Source: Nematostella vectensis
Taxonomy: Eukaryota; Cnidaria; Anthozoa; Actiniaria; Edwardsiidae
Length of the DNA: 64,000 bases
NCBI RefSeq assembly: GCF_932526225.1
Contig: NC_064039.1
Coordinates: forward strand, 12,606,139 to 12,670,138
Reading direction: 5' to 3'
Shown: positions 25,201-37,200 of the stretch, in pieces
How positions within the stretch are numbered: position 1 is the first letter of the stretch
How the letters are laid out: each line of letters opens with the position of its first letter
The notes under the pieces: model-generated
Databases searched by the model: none
Told to the model about the DNA's origin: nothing
Seen by the model: the letters and a program-made list of their open reading frames with translations, nothing else
Translations under genes and position numbers: made by a program

Positions 25201-28200
25201 ATAAACGGTTGGAATTTTTCTTGGAAAATGGGGATGGGTGGCATTCCGTAGATTTCGGACACAACATTATCACATTAGGATCAAAGGGCGCCTGAGGTCC
25301 AAATTGAGGCTACTTAGAGCCCGGTATTGCTCTGGGATGTCAAACAGACTTAACTCAGCTTTGCAGCGCACGGTTGACTACTAAACAAGAGGAATGTTGG
25401 CGAAGTGCTGGCCAAATGTTTTAGCCAACACCAGCCAGCAATTCCCATTATGATGTCTAAACCAATGCTGGCTACTTCCCCTAATAATGATGGCACTGTT
25501 TCGGGGATTAACAGGGTTTGGAAGTGAGATATTGAACAGTGACCACTACAGTATGTCAGTCAGTATCTCTTGGGGGCTGAAGTGTACTCGGTACAACTTG
25601 GGAACAACTGCAAGCTACAGTATTCGGAGACGACTCGTGAGCTACTCGTGAAAATCTACCGCTATTCAGGAGTAACTCGGTATTACCCGGAAATGCTTTA
25701 GGAAGTGATTAAGTGATATTCGGTGACTTGATACTATCCGAGAGTAGCCCAGTGGCATTCGTAACTGACTTTGTTCCTATCACATGCACACACCATACCT
25801 GTCTGAGGGATTAAGGTCATCTCTAGGAAAGGCCCAACTAGTCCTGGAATGAACTTGATTTTGTGCGAGCCTGAAAAAAGTGAACATAAAACAATACGTT
25901 AAGAAAGTAAGAATTTAAGACAACGTAAAGAACGTAGAACATAACGCTCAAACCAAACGTTCAGAGTAGGATGGGAATGTAGGGATACTTGGGATACTAA
26001 GGTGTGTTACCTTAGCCTAAGACGTGTTACATAAGCCTAAGGTGTGTAACGTAAGCCTAAGGTGTGTTACGTAAGCCTAAGGTGTGTTACCTAAGCCTAA
26101 GGTGTGTTACATAAGCCTAAGGTGTGTTACCTAAGCCTAAAGGGGTGTTACCAAAGCCTAAGGTGTGTTACCTAAGCCTAAGGTGTGTTACTTAAGGCGT
26201 GTTACATAAGGTGTGTTACCTAAGCCTAAGGTGTGTTACCTAAGCCTAAGGTGTGTTACCTAAGCCTAAGGTGTGTTACATAAGCCTAAGACGTGTTACA
26301 TAAGCCTAAGGTGTGTTACCTAAGCCTAAGGTGTGTTACCCTAAGGTGTGTTACATTACCCTAAGGTGTGTTACATAAGCCTAAGGTGTGTTACCTAAGC
26401 CTAAGGTGTGTTACCTAAGCCTAAGGTGTGTTACATAAGCCTAAGGTGTGTTACATAAGCCTAAGGTGTGTTACCTAAGCCTAAGGTGTGTTACCTAAGC
26501 CTAAGGTGTGTTACCCTAAGGTGTGTTACATTAGCCTAAGGTGTGTTACATAAGCCTAAGGTGTGTTACCTAAGCCTAAGGTGTGTTACCTAAGCCTAAG
26601 GTGTGTTACATAAGTCTATGGTGCGTTACCTAAGCCTAAGGTGCGTTACCTAAGCCTAAAGGGGTGTTACCAAAGCCTAAGGTGTGTTACCTAAGCCTAA
26701 GGTGTTTTACTTAAGGCGTGTTACATAAGGTGTGTTACCTAAGCCTAAGGTGTGTTACCTAAGCCTAAGGTGTGTTACCTAAGCCTAAGGTGTGTTACAT
26801 AAGCCTAAGACGTGTTACATAAGCCTAAGGTGTGTTACCTAAGCCTAAGGTGTGTTACCCTAAGGTGTGTTACATTACCCTAAGGTGTGTTACATAAGCC
26901 TAAGGTGTGTTACCTAAGCCTAAGGTGTGTTACCTAAGCCTAAGGTGTGTTACATAAGCCTAAGGTGTGTTACATAAGCCTAAGGTGTGTTACCTAAGCC
27001 TAAGGTGTGTTACCTAAGCCTAAGGTGTGTTACCCTAAGGTGTGTTACATTAGCCTAAGGTGTGTTACATAAGCCTAAGGTGTGTTACCTAAGCCTAAGG
27101 TGTGTTACCTAAGCCTAAGGTGTGTTACATAAGTCTATGGTGCGTTACCTAAGCCTAAGGTGCGTTACCTAAGCCTAAGGTGTGTTACCTAAGCCTAAGG
27201 TGTGTTACGTAAGCCTAAGGTGTGTTAAGTAAGCCTAAGGTGTGTTACCTAAGCCTTAGGTGTGTTACCTAAGCCTAAGGTGTGTTACCCTAAGGTGTGT
27301 TACGTAAGCCTAAGGTGTGTTATGTAAGCCTAAGGTGTGTTACCTAAGCCTAAGGTGTGTTACCTAAGCCTAAGGTGTGTTACCCTAAGGTGTGTTACAT
27401 TACCCTAAGGTGTGTTACATAAGCCTAAGGTGTGTTACCTAAGCCTAAGGTGTGTTACCTAAGCTTAAGGTGTGTTACATAAGCCTAAGGTGTGTTACAT
27501 AAGCCTAAGGGGTGTTACCTAAGCCTAAGGTGTGTTACATAAGCCTAAGGTGTGTTACCTAAGCCTAAAGTGTGTTACCTAAGCCTAAGGTGTGTTACGT
27601 AAGCCTAAGGTGTGTTACCTAAGCCTAAGGTGTGTTACCTAAGCCTAAGGTGTGTTACCTAAGCCTAAGGTGTGTTACATTAGCCTAAGGTGTGTTACAT
27701 AAGCCTAAGGTGCGTTACCTAAGCCTAAGGTGTGTTACCTAAGCCTAAGGTGTGTTACCTAAGCCTAAGGTGTGTTACGTAAGCCTAAGGTGTGTTACCT
27801 AAGCCTAAGGTGTGTTACCCTAAGGTGTGTTACATTAGCCTAAGGTGTGTTACATAAGTAACACACCTTACATTAGCCTAAGGTGTGTTACCTAAGCCTA
27901 AGGTGTGTTACCTAAGCCTAAGGTGTGTTACCTAAGCCTAAGGAGTGTTACCTAAGCCTAAGGTGTGTTACCTAAGCCTAAGGTGTGTTACCTAAGCCTA
28001 AGGTGTGTTAACTAAGCCTAAGGTGTGTTACCTAAGCCTAAGGTGTGTTACCCTAAGGTGTGTTACATAAGCATAAGGTGTGTTACCTAAGCCTAAGGTG
28101 TGTTACCTAAGCCTAAGGTGTGTTACTTAAGGCGTGTTACATAAGGCGTGTTACCTAAGCCTAAGGTGTGTTACCTAAGCCTAAGGTGTGTTACCTAAGC

Positions 28201-31200
28201 CTAAGGTGTGTTACCTAAGCCTAAGGTGTGTTACCTAAGCCTAAGGTGTGTTACCTAAGCCTAAGGTGTGTTACCTAAGCATAAGGTGTGTTACCCTAAG
28301 GTGTGTTACATAAGCATAAGGTGTGTTACCTAAGCCTAAGGTGTGTTACCTAAGCCTAAGGTGTGTTACTTAAGGCGTGTTACATAAGGTGTGTTACATA
28401 AGCCTAAGGTGTGTTACCTAAGCCTAAGGTGTGTTACCTAAGCCTAAGGTGTGTTACCCTATGGTGTGTTACATTAGCCTAAGGTGTGTTACATAAGCCT
28501 AAGGTGCGTTACCTAAGCCTAAGGTGTGTTACCTAAGCCTAAGGTGTGTTACCTAAGCCTAAGGTGTGTTACGTAAGCCTAAGGTGTGTTACCTAAGCCT
28601 AAGGTGTGTTACCCTAAGGTGTGTTACATTAGCCTAAGGTGTGTTACATAAGCCTAAGGTGCGTTACCTAAACCTAAGGTGTGTTACCTAAGCCTAAGGT
28701 GTGTTACCGAAGCCTAAGGTGTGTTACTTAAGGCGTGTTACATAAGGTGTGTTATCTAAGCCTAAGGTGTGTTACCTAAGCCTAAGGTGTGTTACATTAG
28801 CCTAAGGTGTGTTACATAAGCCTAAGGTGCGTTACCTAAGCCTAAGGTGTGTTACATAAGCCTAAGGTGTGTTACATAAGCCTAAGGTGTGTTACCTAAG
28901 CCTAAGGTGTGTTACCGAAGCCTAAGGTGTGTTACTTAAGGCGTGTTACATAAGGTGTGTTACCTAAGCCTAAGGTGTGTTACATAAGCCTAAGGTGTGT
29001 TACTTAAGGCGTGTTACATAAGGTGTGTTACCTAAGCCTAAGGTGTGTTACATAAGCCTAAGGTGTGTTACTTAAGGCGTGTTACATAAGCCTAAGGTGT
29101 GTTACATAAGCCTAAGGTGTGTTACTTAAGGCGTGTTACATAAGGTGTGTTATCTAAGCCTAAGGTGTGTTACCTAAGCTGTGCCACATGTCGTTAATCT
29201 TCAGGCCGATTATCATTCGCATGTCAGAATACCTGCAAAAATACAGAAATAGGAGTTTATCTTTGGAAGAAGCCTAGATAAATAAATTGTTCTTAAAAAA
29301 TATCCCCATACCACCAGTACATGTCAGACTTCCCGATAACTAAAATTATCTAGCTAACAAGTTTATAAAGTTCAAGTTAACAGGGGCTCATTTGTCGAAA
29401 CACCCGATAATTATCGGGCCCGAAAACGTTTCATTCCTTAAATTTGAAAAGCTGGCTAATTCCTATAAAATTTATGGTATATAATGTGTTGAAATATCGT
29501 CAAACATCGTATTTTTCCACAAAGATTCATGTGAAGGATGATCCTCTTTCAAAGAGGATGATCTATGATAGATTTTGATCCTTTCCCGAACTTCTCGGGC
29601 CCGAAATTCACAGGCTTAAATATTAAGAAACTTCTAGGGACCTTGCAGTCACCCGAGACTTTTCGGGTAACTTTCGGGCTTCAGCTAAACATCGAAAATA
29701 GCCCTATTGAGCATAATCATTTGGAATACCAAGTGGAAGTTTAAACTGTTCTAAAACATGAAAGCGGTTCTCCAAAAGGAAAAAATGCGAAAATTTTTAG
29801 CCAAAATGCAAAATAAAGTTTTCGGGCCCGATAATTCTCGGGTGTTTCGAGAAACGGGCGACAGGATTCAACCATATTTTTCTTAAAATAGCTCACTTTT
29901 CGAGTATCTTGTCCTGCTTTGCCTGGCTGAAGTCTTCGAGCTGTAGTGACTCTTGGGTAATGAACGCCACTGACAGGTGGAAAAAATTATTCCACAACTA
30001 ACGAGAAAGACAGCTGTTACTTCTTGGCACGCACAAGAAATTCTTAGGCGGCTGAAGCCAAAACCCCAAAAGACACCCCCCCCCCCATCCCCTACGAGTC
30101 TGGGAATAGCGCATACTCAGGCATGTAGAACCTACCTGGTACTCAAACTCGCCATCGCGGAAGAACGAGTCGTGAAGGGCCTCAGAGAAGTACTGTATCG
30201 TGTTCAGTATAACACTGCACAAAGTAAAAAAAAATTAAACAAACGCAGCAATTGGAAGCAATAAAGTTACAAATGAGGTAAGTCTAGATTACGCGCAGTT
30301 ATATAATGATCACGCGAACTAATGTGATGAGCCCGTCCATATAATGATCACGCGAACTAATGTGATGAGCCCGTCCATTAATGTAATGATCTCGTACATT
30401 AAAGTGATGATCTCGTGCCATATTAATGTTATGATCTCACGCACTAATGTAATAATCACGTGTAGTTATGTGATCATCTCGTGCACTGATGTAATGATCA
30501 CGTGCAGTTATGTAATGATCACGTGCTTTAATGTGGTGACAAGCTGCGGTTAGAGCATGATCACTTGCAGTGATTTAATCACCACCTGCGGTTAATGTCA
30601 TAGCCACGTGCGGTTTGCTCATGATCACGTGCGGTACGGTCTTAACCACGTGTGGTATGGCCATTATCACGTGCGGTATGGTCTTAGCCACGTGCGGTAT
30701 GGCCACGATCACGTGCTTTAATGTCATGACCACGTGCGGTATGGCCATGATCACGTGAACTTATGTCATGACCACGTGTCCTTAGGTCATGATCATGTGC
30801 GGTATGGTCTTAACCACGTATGACCACATGCGTTATGGCCATGATCACGTGAACTTATGTCATGACCACGTGCCCTAAGGTCATGATCACGTGTCGTAGA
30901 TATGGTCACATGCCTAAGGTAATGTCAATGTACGTTTTTGGTAGAGGCAACACAGCCAGTCCTAGATAAAACATTCTGGACAGTTGTGGCTACCAGCAAG
31001 TGTAAACGTTAATCCTTGCCTGTTTTGCACCATCGTCATGACAACCCAGTCTTTGGGGTACACATTGTTGCTGACAAATTCACGGAAGAGAAGGAAAAGC
31101 TCCATCAGGAAGTCCTGTGATCAAAACAAGAAGTACACCCACTATAACTATGTCGTTTGTCTAGTGTAGTCCAGTTTGAAGTTTTTTTTTTTTGGTATGG

Positions 31201-34200
31201 AGTCTTGAAGCCGTATTGTCAGCAGTTTACTTCCGGAGGAAAACCTCAACCGTTAAGAGACAAAAGAATCCATTAGAATCCGCGCTATTTAACAGGCCAT
31301 CAGCTCTAAATTATCAATCAAATCCTCAAAAAAAATTCCAATACACCCACTGCTTTCGCAATTTTAAATATTTTTCGTGTTTTCAATCGGAGATTGTTAT
31401 GTAATAATCGGCCGTGTGGTGACAATGCGGCTTTAATGCTATTTTCCTGTATTACTGCATGGTTCTGGTGATGTTGCAGCCCTAAACCCTCGTATTATGG
31501 AACCTACCAGCAAGTCAAGTCGAGAGGAAAACTGATCAATGTACATCCGGTAGTGATCTTCATCCATCAACTGAAGCATGGCAATCAGGCATGCCACGTA
31601 GCTACCCTGGGTGAGGGGGTGAGAGAACAGAGGTTAACATACAGAAGCGTACTGGGGGAGAGGGTGAAAGAACAGAGGTTAGCACAGAAATGCACTGGGG
31701 GAGAGGGTGAGAGAACAGAGGTTAGCACAGAAATGCACTGGGAGAGGGGGTGAGAGAACAGAGGTTAACACAGAAACGCACTGGGGGAGGGGGTGAGAAC
31801 AGGGGTTAGCCCAAAAACGCCCTGGGGGAGGGGGTGAGAGAACAGAGGTTAGCACAGAAACGCCCTGGAGGAGGGGGTGAGATAACAGAGGTTAGCACAG
31901 CAACGCCCTGGGGGAGGGGGTGAGAGAACAGAGGTTAGCACAGAAACGCCCTGGGGGAGGGGGTGAGAGAACAAAGGTTAGCACAGAAACGCCCTGGGTC
32001 GTGGGGGGGCTAAGGTCACTACGTAGATAGGAGGTGGTAGAAAGGTTAGCACAAAGATGTATGGGGAGGGGGTTAAGTAAATGGAAAGGTAAAAGATGTG
32101 ACCACCTTGACTGAGAGGCTAGAAGGATGACAGTTTGTAGAAGCTATAAAAATATCGCGCAAATTGTGCAAAAGTTAGGAATTATACTCAAGCAAAGGAT
32201 CACTTTAGTTAGTATTTTACAAGTTTTACGTGTCTGTCAACACACCACAACAGGTTGGGATCTGTCCATCTTGATTACTGCCTTGACGACCACTCGGAGC
32301 AGCGAGACGACAAGAAAGAACACATCCTCGTGTGTCAAGCCCTGAGCAAAAAAAACATGACACATTTCAATGCACGTGACATATCAATCCGTGGCCTATT
32401 GTGTCACATATCACGTGACATATCATGCCTGTGAACATTGTGTTGAAAGAAAATAAATTCACTAAAAAACATAGAAAAATATCGCACAACTAACAAAAGT
32501 TTCGATGCACGAAACAAATAGCGAGAAAAAGTCCAATGTGCGAAAAAAGTCCATGTTTGCAGAATAGAGAAAAATAGTAAAGACAGCTTTGACAGGATTG
32601 GCAGGTGTCAATCACTCACCACGTCTTTTCTCATCAACATGATGAGGATATCGTTTAGGACGTCAATACAGATGATCATCTCCTCGTTCCTATCCATCTC
32701 TTTCCCAATCTGGCTCACGGCCATCGGCAACAGCACACAGCGGGAGTCTGGTAGCGAGTAAAGCACAGGGTAACCAAAAGCAATCAGACTTAGCAAGTAT
32801 TGGGAGTCTGGGGGCGATTAAAACACAGGGTAACCAAAAGCAATCAGACTTGGCGAGTAAAACACAGGGTAACCAAAAGCAATTAAGAAATTCGTAACCG
32901 AAATTCGTAGCCCAGTAGTCCGCTTTACGCCCTGATTCATAACAGAATCATTGATTCAGAACACAGCATGTGCCTTAGGTCTGGAAGGAAGTCTCACCCT
33001 GGCCACGTAAATACAGATCGCTTCTCTAAATGTGTTACTGTAAGATTTCTACTGTTTAATTTAAATTACTTTAGTTGCGCACATAGCCTGTAATTCAGTC
33101 AGACAGCAAAAGGTTTTCATAAACTATATTATTATTATTAATTAGCAAATAATGGGAGTCTGGGGGCGAGCGAAACACAGGGTAACCCAAAAAGGCTTAG
33201 CAAGTAATGAAGGCCTGCTTGGGGCGAATAAAACACAGGGTAACCAAAAATAATCAAGGCTTAGCAAGAAGCCTAGGATGAGGAAAACAGACTTTTCTTG
33301 TTTCTTCGTCTGACGTCATACTTGCCGGGGATTTCGAAGAGAGGGCTTTTGACCATGTTATGGATGCAGTCCAACCTTTGTGACGTCAAGCGCTTCTCGG
33401 GGATTTTTTCAATGAAGTCACGTGCATAGTACCTAGCCAATCAAAACACAGAACATTTCACCGAGTAATGTTCTTCAAGGACAAAACAAGTTCCAACATG
33501 TGGATCTTTTTTCTTTTAACAATGAAACATGTTTCATTTAGAAAACATAATTATCCATGCATTAATTGCACGATGGACGAATTTCAGAGTGACTAGACTG
33601 GATTTTATTTGCCTTCCCCTTTGCAAAGAATTTTTCGAAGCTGTAAGAGGTTTGACAATTCTGAAGTATGGGTTCAATGCGGTAATACGACAAGGTACTT
33701 AGCATGACCCATGGTATCCATGAGAAAGTAGCCCAGTAGAACTCATGCCTCGTGTGAACCTCGTGTCAGGAAAGGGCCGACTATATCTATATCTCCCTCG
33801 TTGTATGTTATCGCGGAAAAGTCTGATACTTGGCGATTCTCATGATAACAAAAGATGTTTTTTGATAGCCTAGGGCTTTCCCCAAACAATGTGTTTACTT
33901 ACGCTAATTCCTTTGCATCAAAGACCTGTAGCAGGTGCTCGAAGGTTGCGGGGAAATATTTGAGAGCCGCACCCTGTCAGGAGAGACAAGATGGATAAGG
34001 ATCACCAGCCCTTTTTGAGTACAGGCCACACCCCCTTGAAGGTCATTTTTTCTGCCCTATGTCAGTTCCCTCGCACTCGTGGATACGCCCTGTGCGAGCG
34101 TACATAATAATGTCCTTATTCTCTGAATGTCACCTGCCCCATATCAGCTCCCCCCCACTTGTGGATACGCCCCGTGCGTGCATGTATGAAAAGGGTTTAC

Positions 34201-37200
34201 TTCTTAGGGATCACCCTTCGGAAAATAATTAAAGGGGTCTTATACATGGGGTATATTGCCCTATTTACTCCCATCCTTGTATAGCCCCATGTACCTTAAG
34301 AAGGGTCTCCTTATACATCAGGTTATTTGCCCTATATCAGCTCCCTCCCACTTGTGGATACGCCCTGTGTGTGCGTGTATGGGAAGGGTTTACTTCTTAG
34401 GGATCACCTTACTGTTATAATTAATTACTAATATCAATAATTAATAAGAAGGGTCTCATACATGGGGTAATTTGCCCAATATGACCCCCCCTTGTATAGC
34501 TCCCTGTACCTTTAGAAGGGTCTACTTATACATGGGGTCATTTGCCCCATATACTCCCCCCTCCTCCTTGTATAGCCTCCTCTACCTGTGTAACAAGGGT
34601 CTCATACATGGGATAATTTTGCCCAATATGACCACCCTCTTGTATAGCCCCCTGTATCTTAAGATGGGTCTCCTCATACTTAGGGTCATTTGCCCCTTAT
34701 ACCCACACCCACTCCCCATTGAATAGCCTCTTTTACCTGTGTAAGAAGGGTCTCATTTTTTGTGTTTGTCATCAGGTTGACTAAGGAGTGGAACATCCCT
34801 CGCAGGTCCTCCTGGAATTCAGCGTGTCCTTTAGAGCCATTGAACCTACAGATATGAAGGGGTTTCTCAAGATAAGATTTGAAATGTCCAACAACAACTA
34901 CCATTCTTACATGTGAGATCACATTGAAACAAATGGAGAAGTGTAATCACATCCAAAGCTGTAGTCCACATATAAACCAGAGTTAGACTTTTTATACTTC
35001 CCCGCTTACCTCTCGTAGAGTATTCTGGACTGAACGATGAATTTAAAGATGTATTCCATAGCCTGTTAGAGACGTGAAGGTTACTCAAAGTGGTTTCATT
35101 GTCAATATCATGATCATGACAATGCAGACAACAAACCATCATTGCTGCAATCACAATGTTCTATAAAAACATCTCAATAACATGGCACGTTTCTTACGTC
35201 TTTGCTATGGTTTAATCTAACATTTAGAATTTAAAGCGATCTGCTCGATCATGAGGGGTTGTACAAGAATCCAATAAATTACCACTCATCAAAACGATCT
35301 CGACAGGACACTTGCCTGGTAGAGTGGTTTCAGTGTTGTTTGTAGAGCAAAAAAACAGCAAAATCATGCAGAATATTTAAAATAACTATCTAGGTTAACC
35401 GATTAACCTTTAATCTCTAAATTAATACCATTGGATTGAATCTCTCACATCAAGAGGATGGGATTGGATTAAAAAAATAGTACTTCGATTTTGGTACAAA
35501 CTGTAGGCTTACTGGAACCATTAAGTATACAAACTAAATCCTCCTTATATAATCCATTTCGCAGAAAATTGTTCCCTTTCTTTTCATTACACTTGAATGA
35601 GGTAAGCTGGGAGGTTTTGCAGCGTTTTTTACCCACACTATCGCATTTTATTTTATTACATCTTTTTTTTTTTAATTTCCTTAGTACATGAGTGCAAATG
35701 CCCCTTATAAATTCCGTAATGACTATGCCTACCATCACGTTTATTTTTAAAATGGTTTTTTAACCTTCATGGCTTTCAGTAGCAGGTCCATCCTCGCCCT
35801 CTCCAGGCTATCACGCTCAGCATATGCGATGTATTCTTTATAGACGGCAATCAAAGTTCTGTTTTAAACAAAAGGTCAGCTTGTTAGTCGAGTTATTAAC
35901 ACTAGATCGACCTGTTAGTCCGGTAATCAACACAAGATGGCAGACAGGGGTCCTTACGAGTGGACAATGGTGGCGGCAAAGTGATTGTCGATGTACGCCT
36001 CCAGCACAGGGCGGAAGTGGTGGTACTTCTTGTCTGCTAGTAGACTGATGGTGAACACCTGTAAAAGAAAACAGTCACGCAATTTTTGCATAGATGTCAT
36101 GCAACCACGTAACATAATGGACATTACGCAGTCGTGTCACTCAACAGCAGCATAGACATCACGCAATTACGTCACACGACTAGATTGTAATGTAAAATTA
36201 CATTTCTTGTTGTATAGAACTGTTCTCTTATAGATGCATAGAAGACGTCACATCGTATCACAAACAAGTCACAAAACTCGGCTGCGTCTCGTTGCGTACT
36301 TTTTTGTTCATGACGAACTGTGACATCATCTGTGCGTCAGACGCACGTCAGATATACTTGAGAAATAACACCCACAAAGACGCCAAATAATAGCCGTAGT
36401 AACGTCACCAATACACATCAATAAAAATACACAAATACACAACGATAACAAAGATGGCAAACATATAAACTACGAGCCATGCAGTCTAAAGATTTGGCAG
36501 TTAATGACTGCTTACCAAGGCATCAAACACAAGCTTGTCGTATTTCCTTGCATTCTCGTTGAGGATTGCGAACAAGGCATCAAATGTGTCCGTGAGGAAC
36601 TAAACAAACGAATGACAAAATGGCATAAAATGTTATAACACAACAGTGTGAATGCATGATACTGTAGTATTTTGTCAGAGAAGACCCCATGGGTTTGCCC
36701 CTGAGCCAGCATATCCATCACTAACATCATCATTAGCATCCCGACGGCACTCAAGCACTCATGGTCTTTCTCACCAGCAGCCACTTCCTCTGGTATCACA
36801 ACAAACACTAACATCATCCAAACACTAACATCATCATCATCACCACCACAATCATGATCACCAACATCATTGCCCCCCCCCCCCCACAAAAAAAAATGGC
36901 GCTCCCAACATCTGTAAAGTATTACAAGGAAATGTAGGTAGGACATGGTTGTGCCCCATATTTTTTCTTAATGTTCCTGTATTGTTTCCCCCCCCCCCCA
37001 TCAATATTTTGAGCCCTGCTTCATCACCACCAACGTCACTATCATTACCATCATCACCATCATCATTATTATCATTTGTAAGTACCTTGACGATCTCTTC
37101 CCCACTGACTTTCATCAGAGTCACCAGGACATCTTTCAGCTTGCCTGGCATCTGTCGCCACTTCAGCAGGCCAAGTAAATCCACTAGAAGCCAACCAGAA

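Noticed and set aside
18068-29185. CRISPR-like regularly spaced repeats
   Set aside because: The units are directly tandem with no unique spacers, there are no cas genes, and the setting is a eukaryotic intron.
25985-29185. Interstitial telomere repeat (CCTAA-like words)
   Set aside because: The 20-bp unit contains CCTAA once and lacks TTAGGG tandem arrays. The unit is explained by the exon 38 donor.
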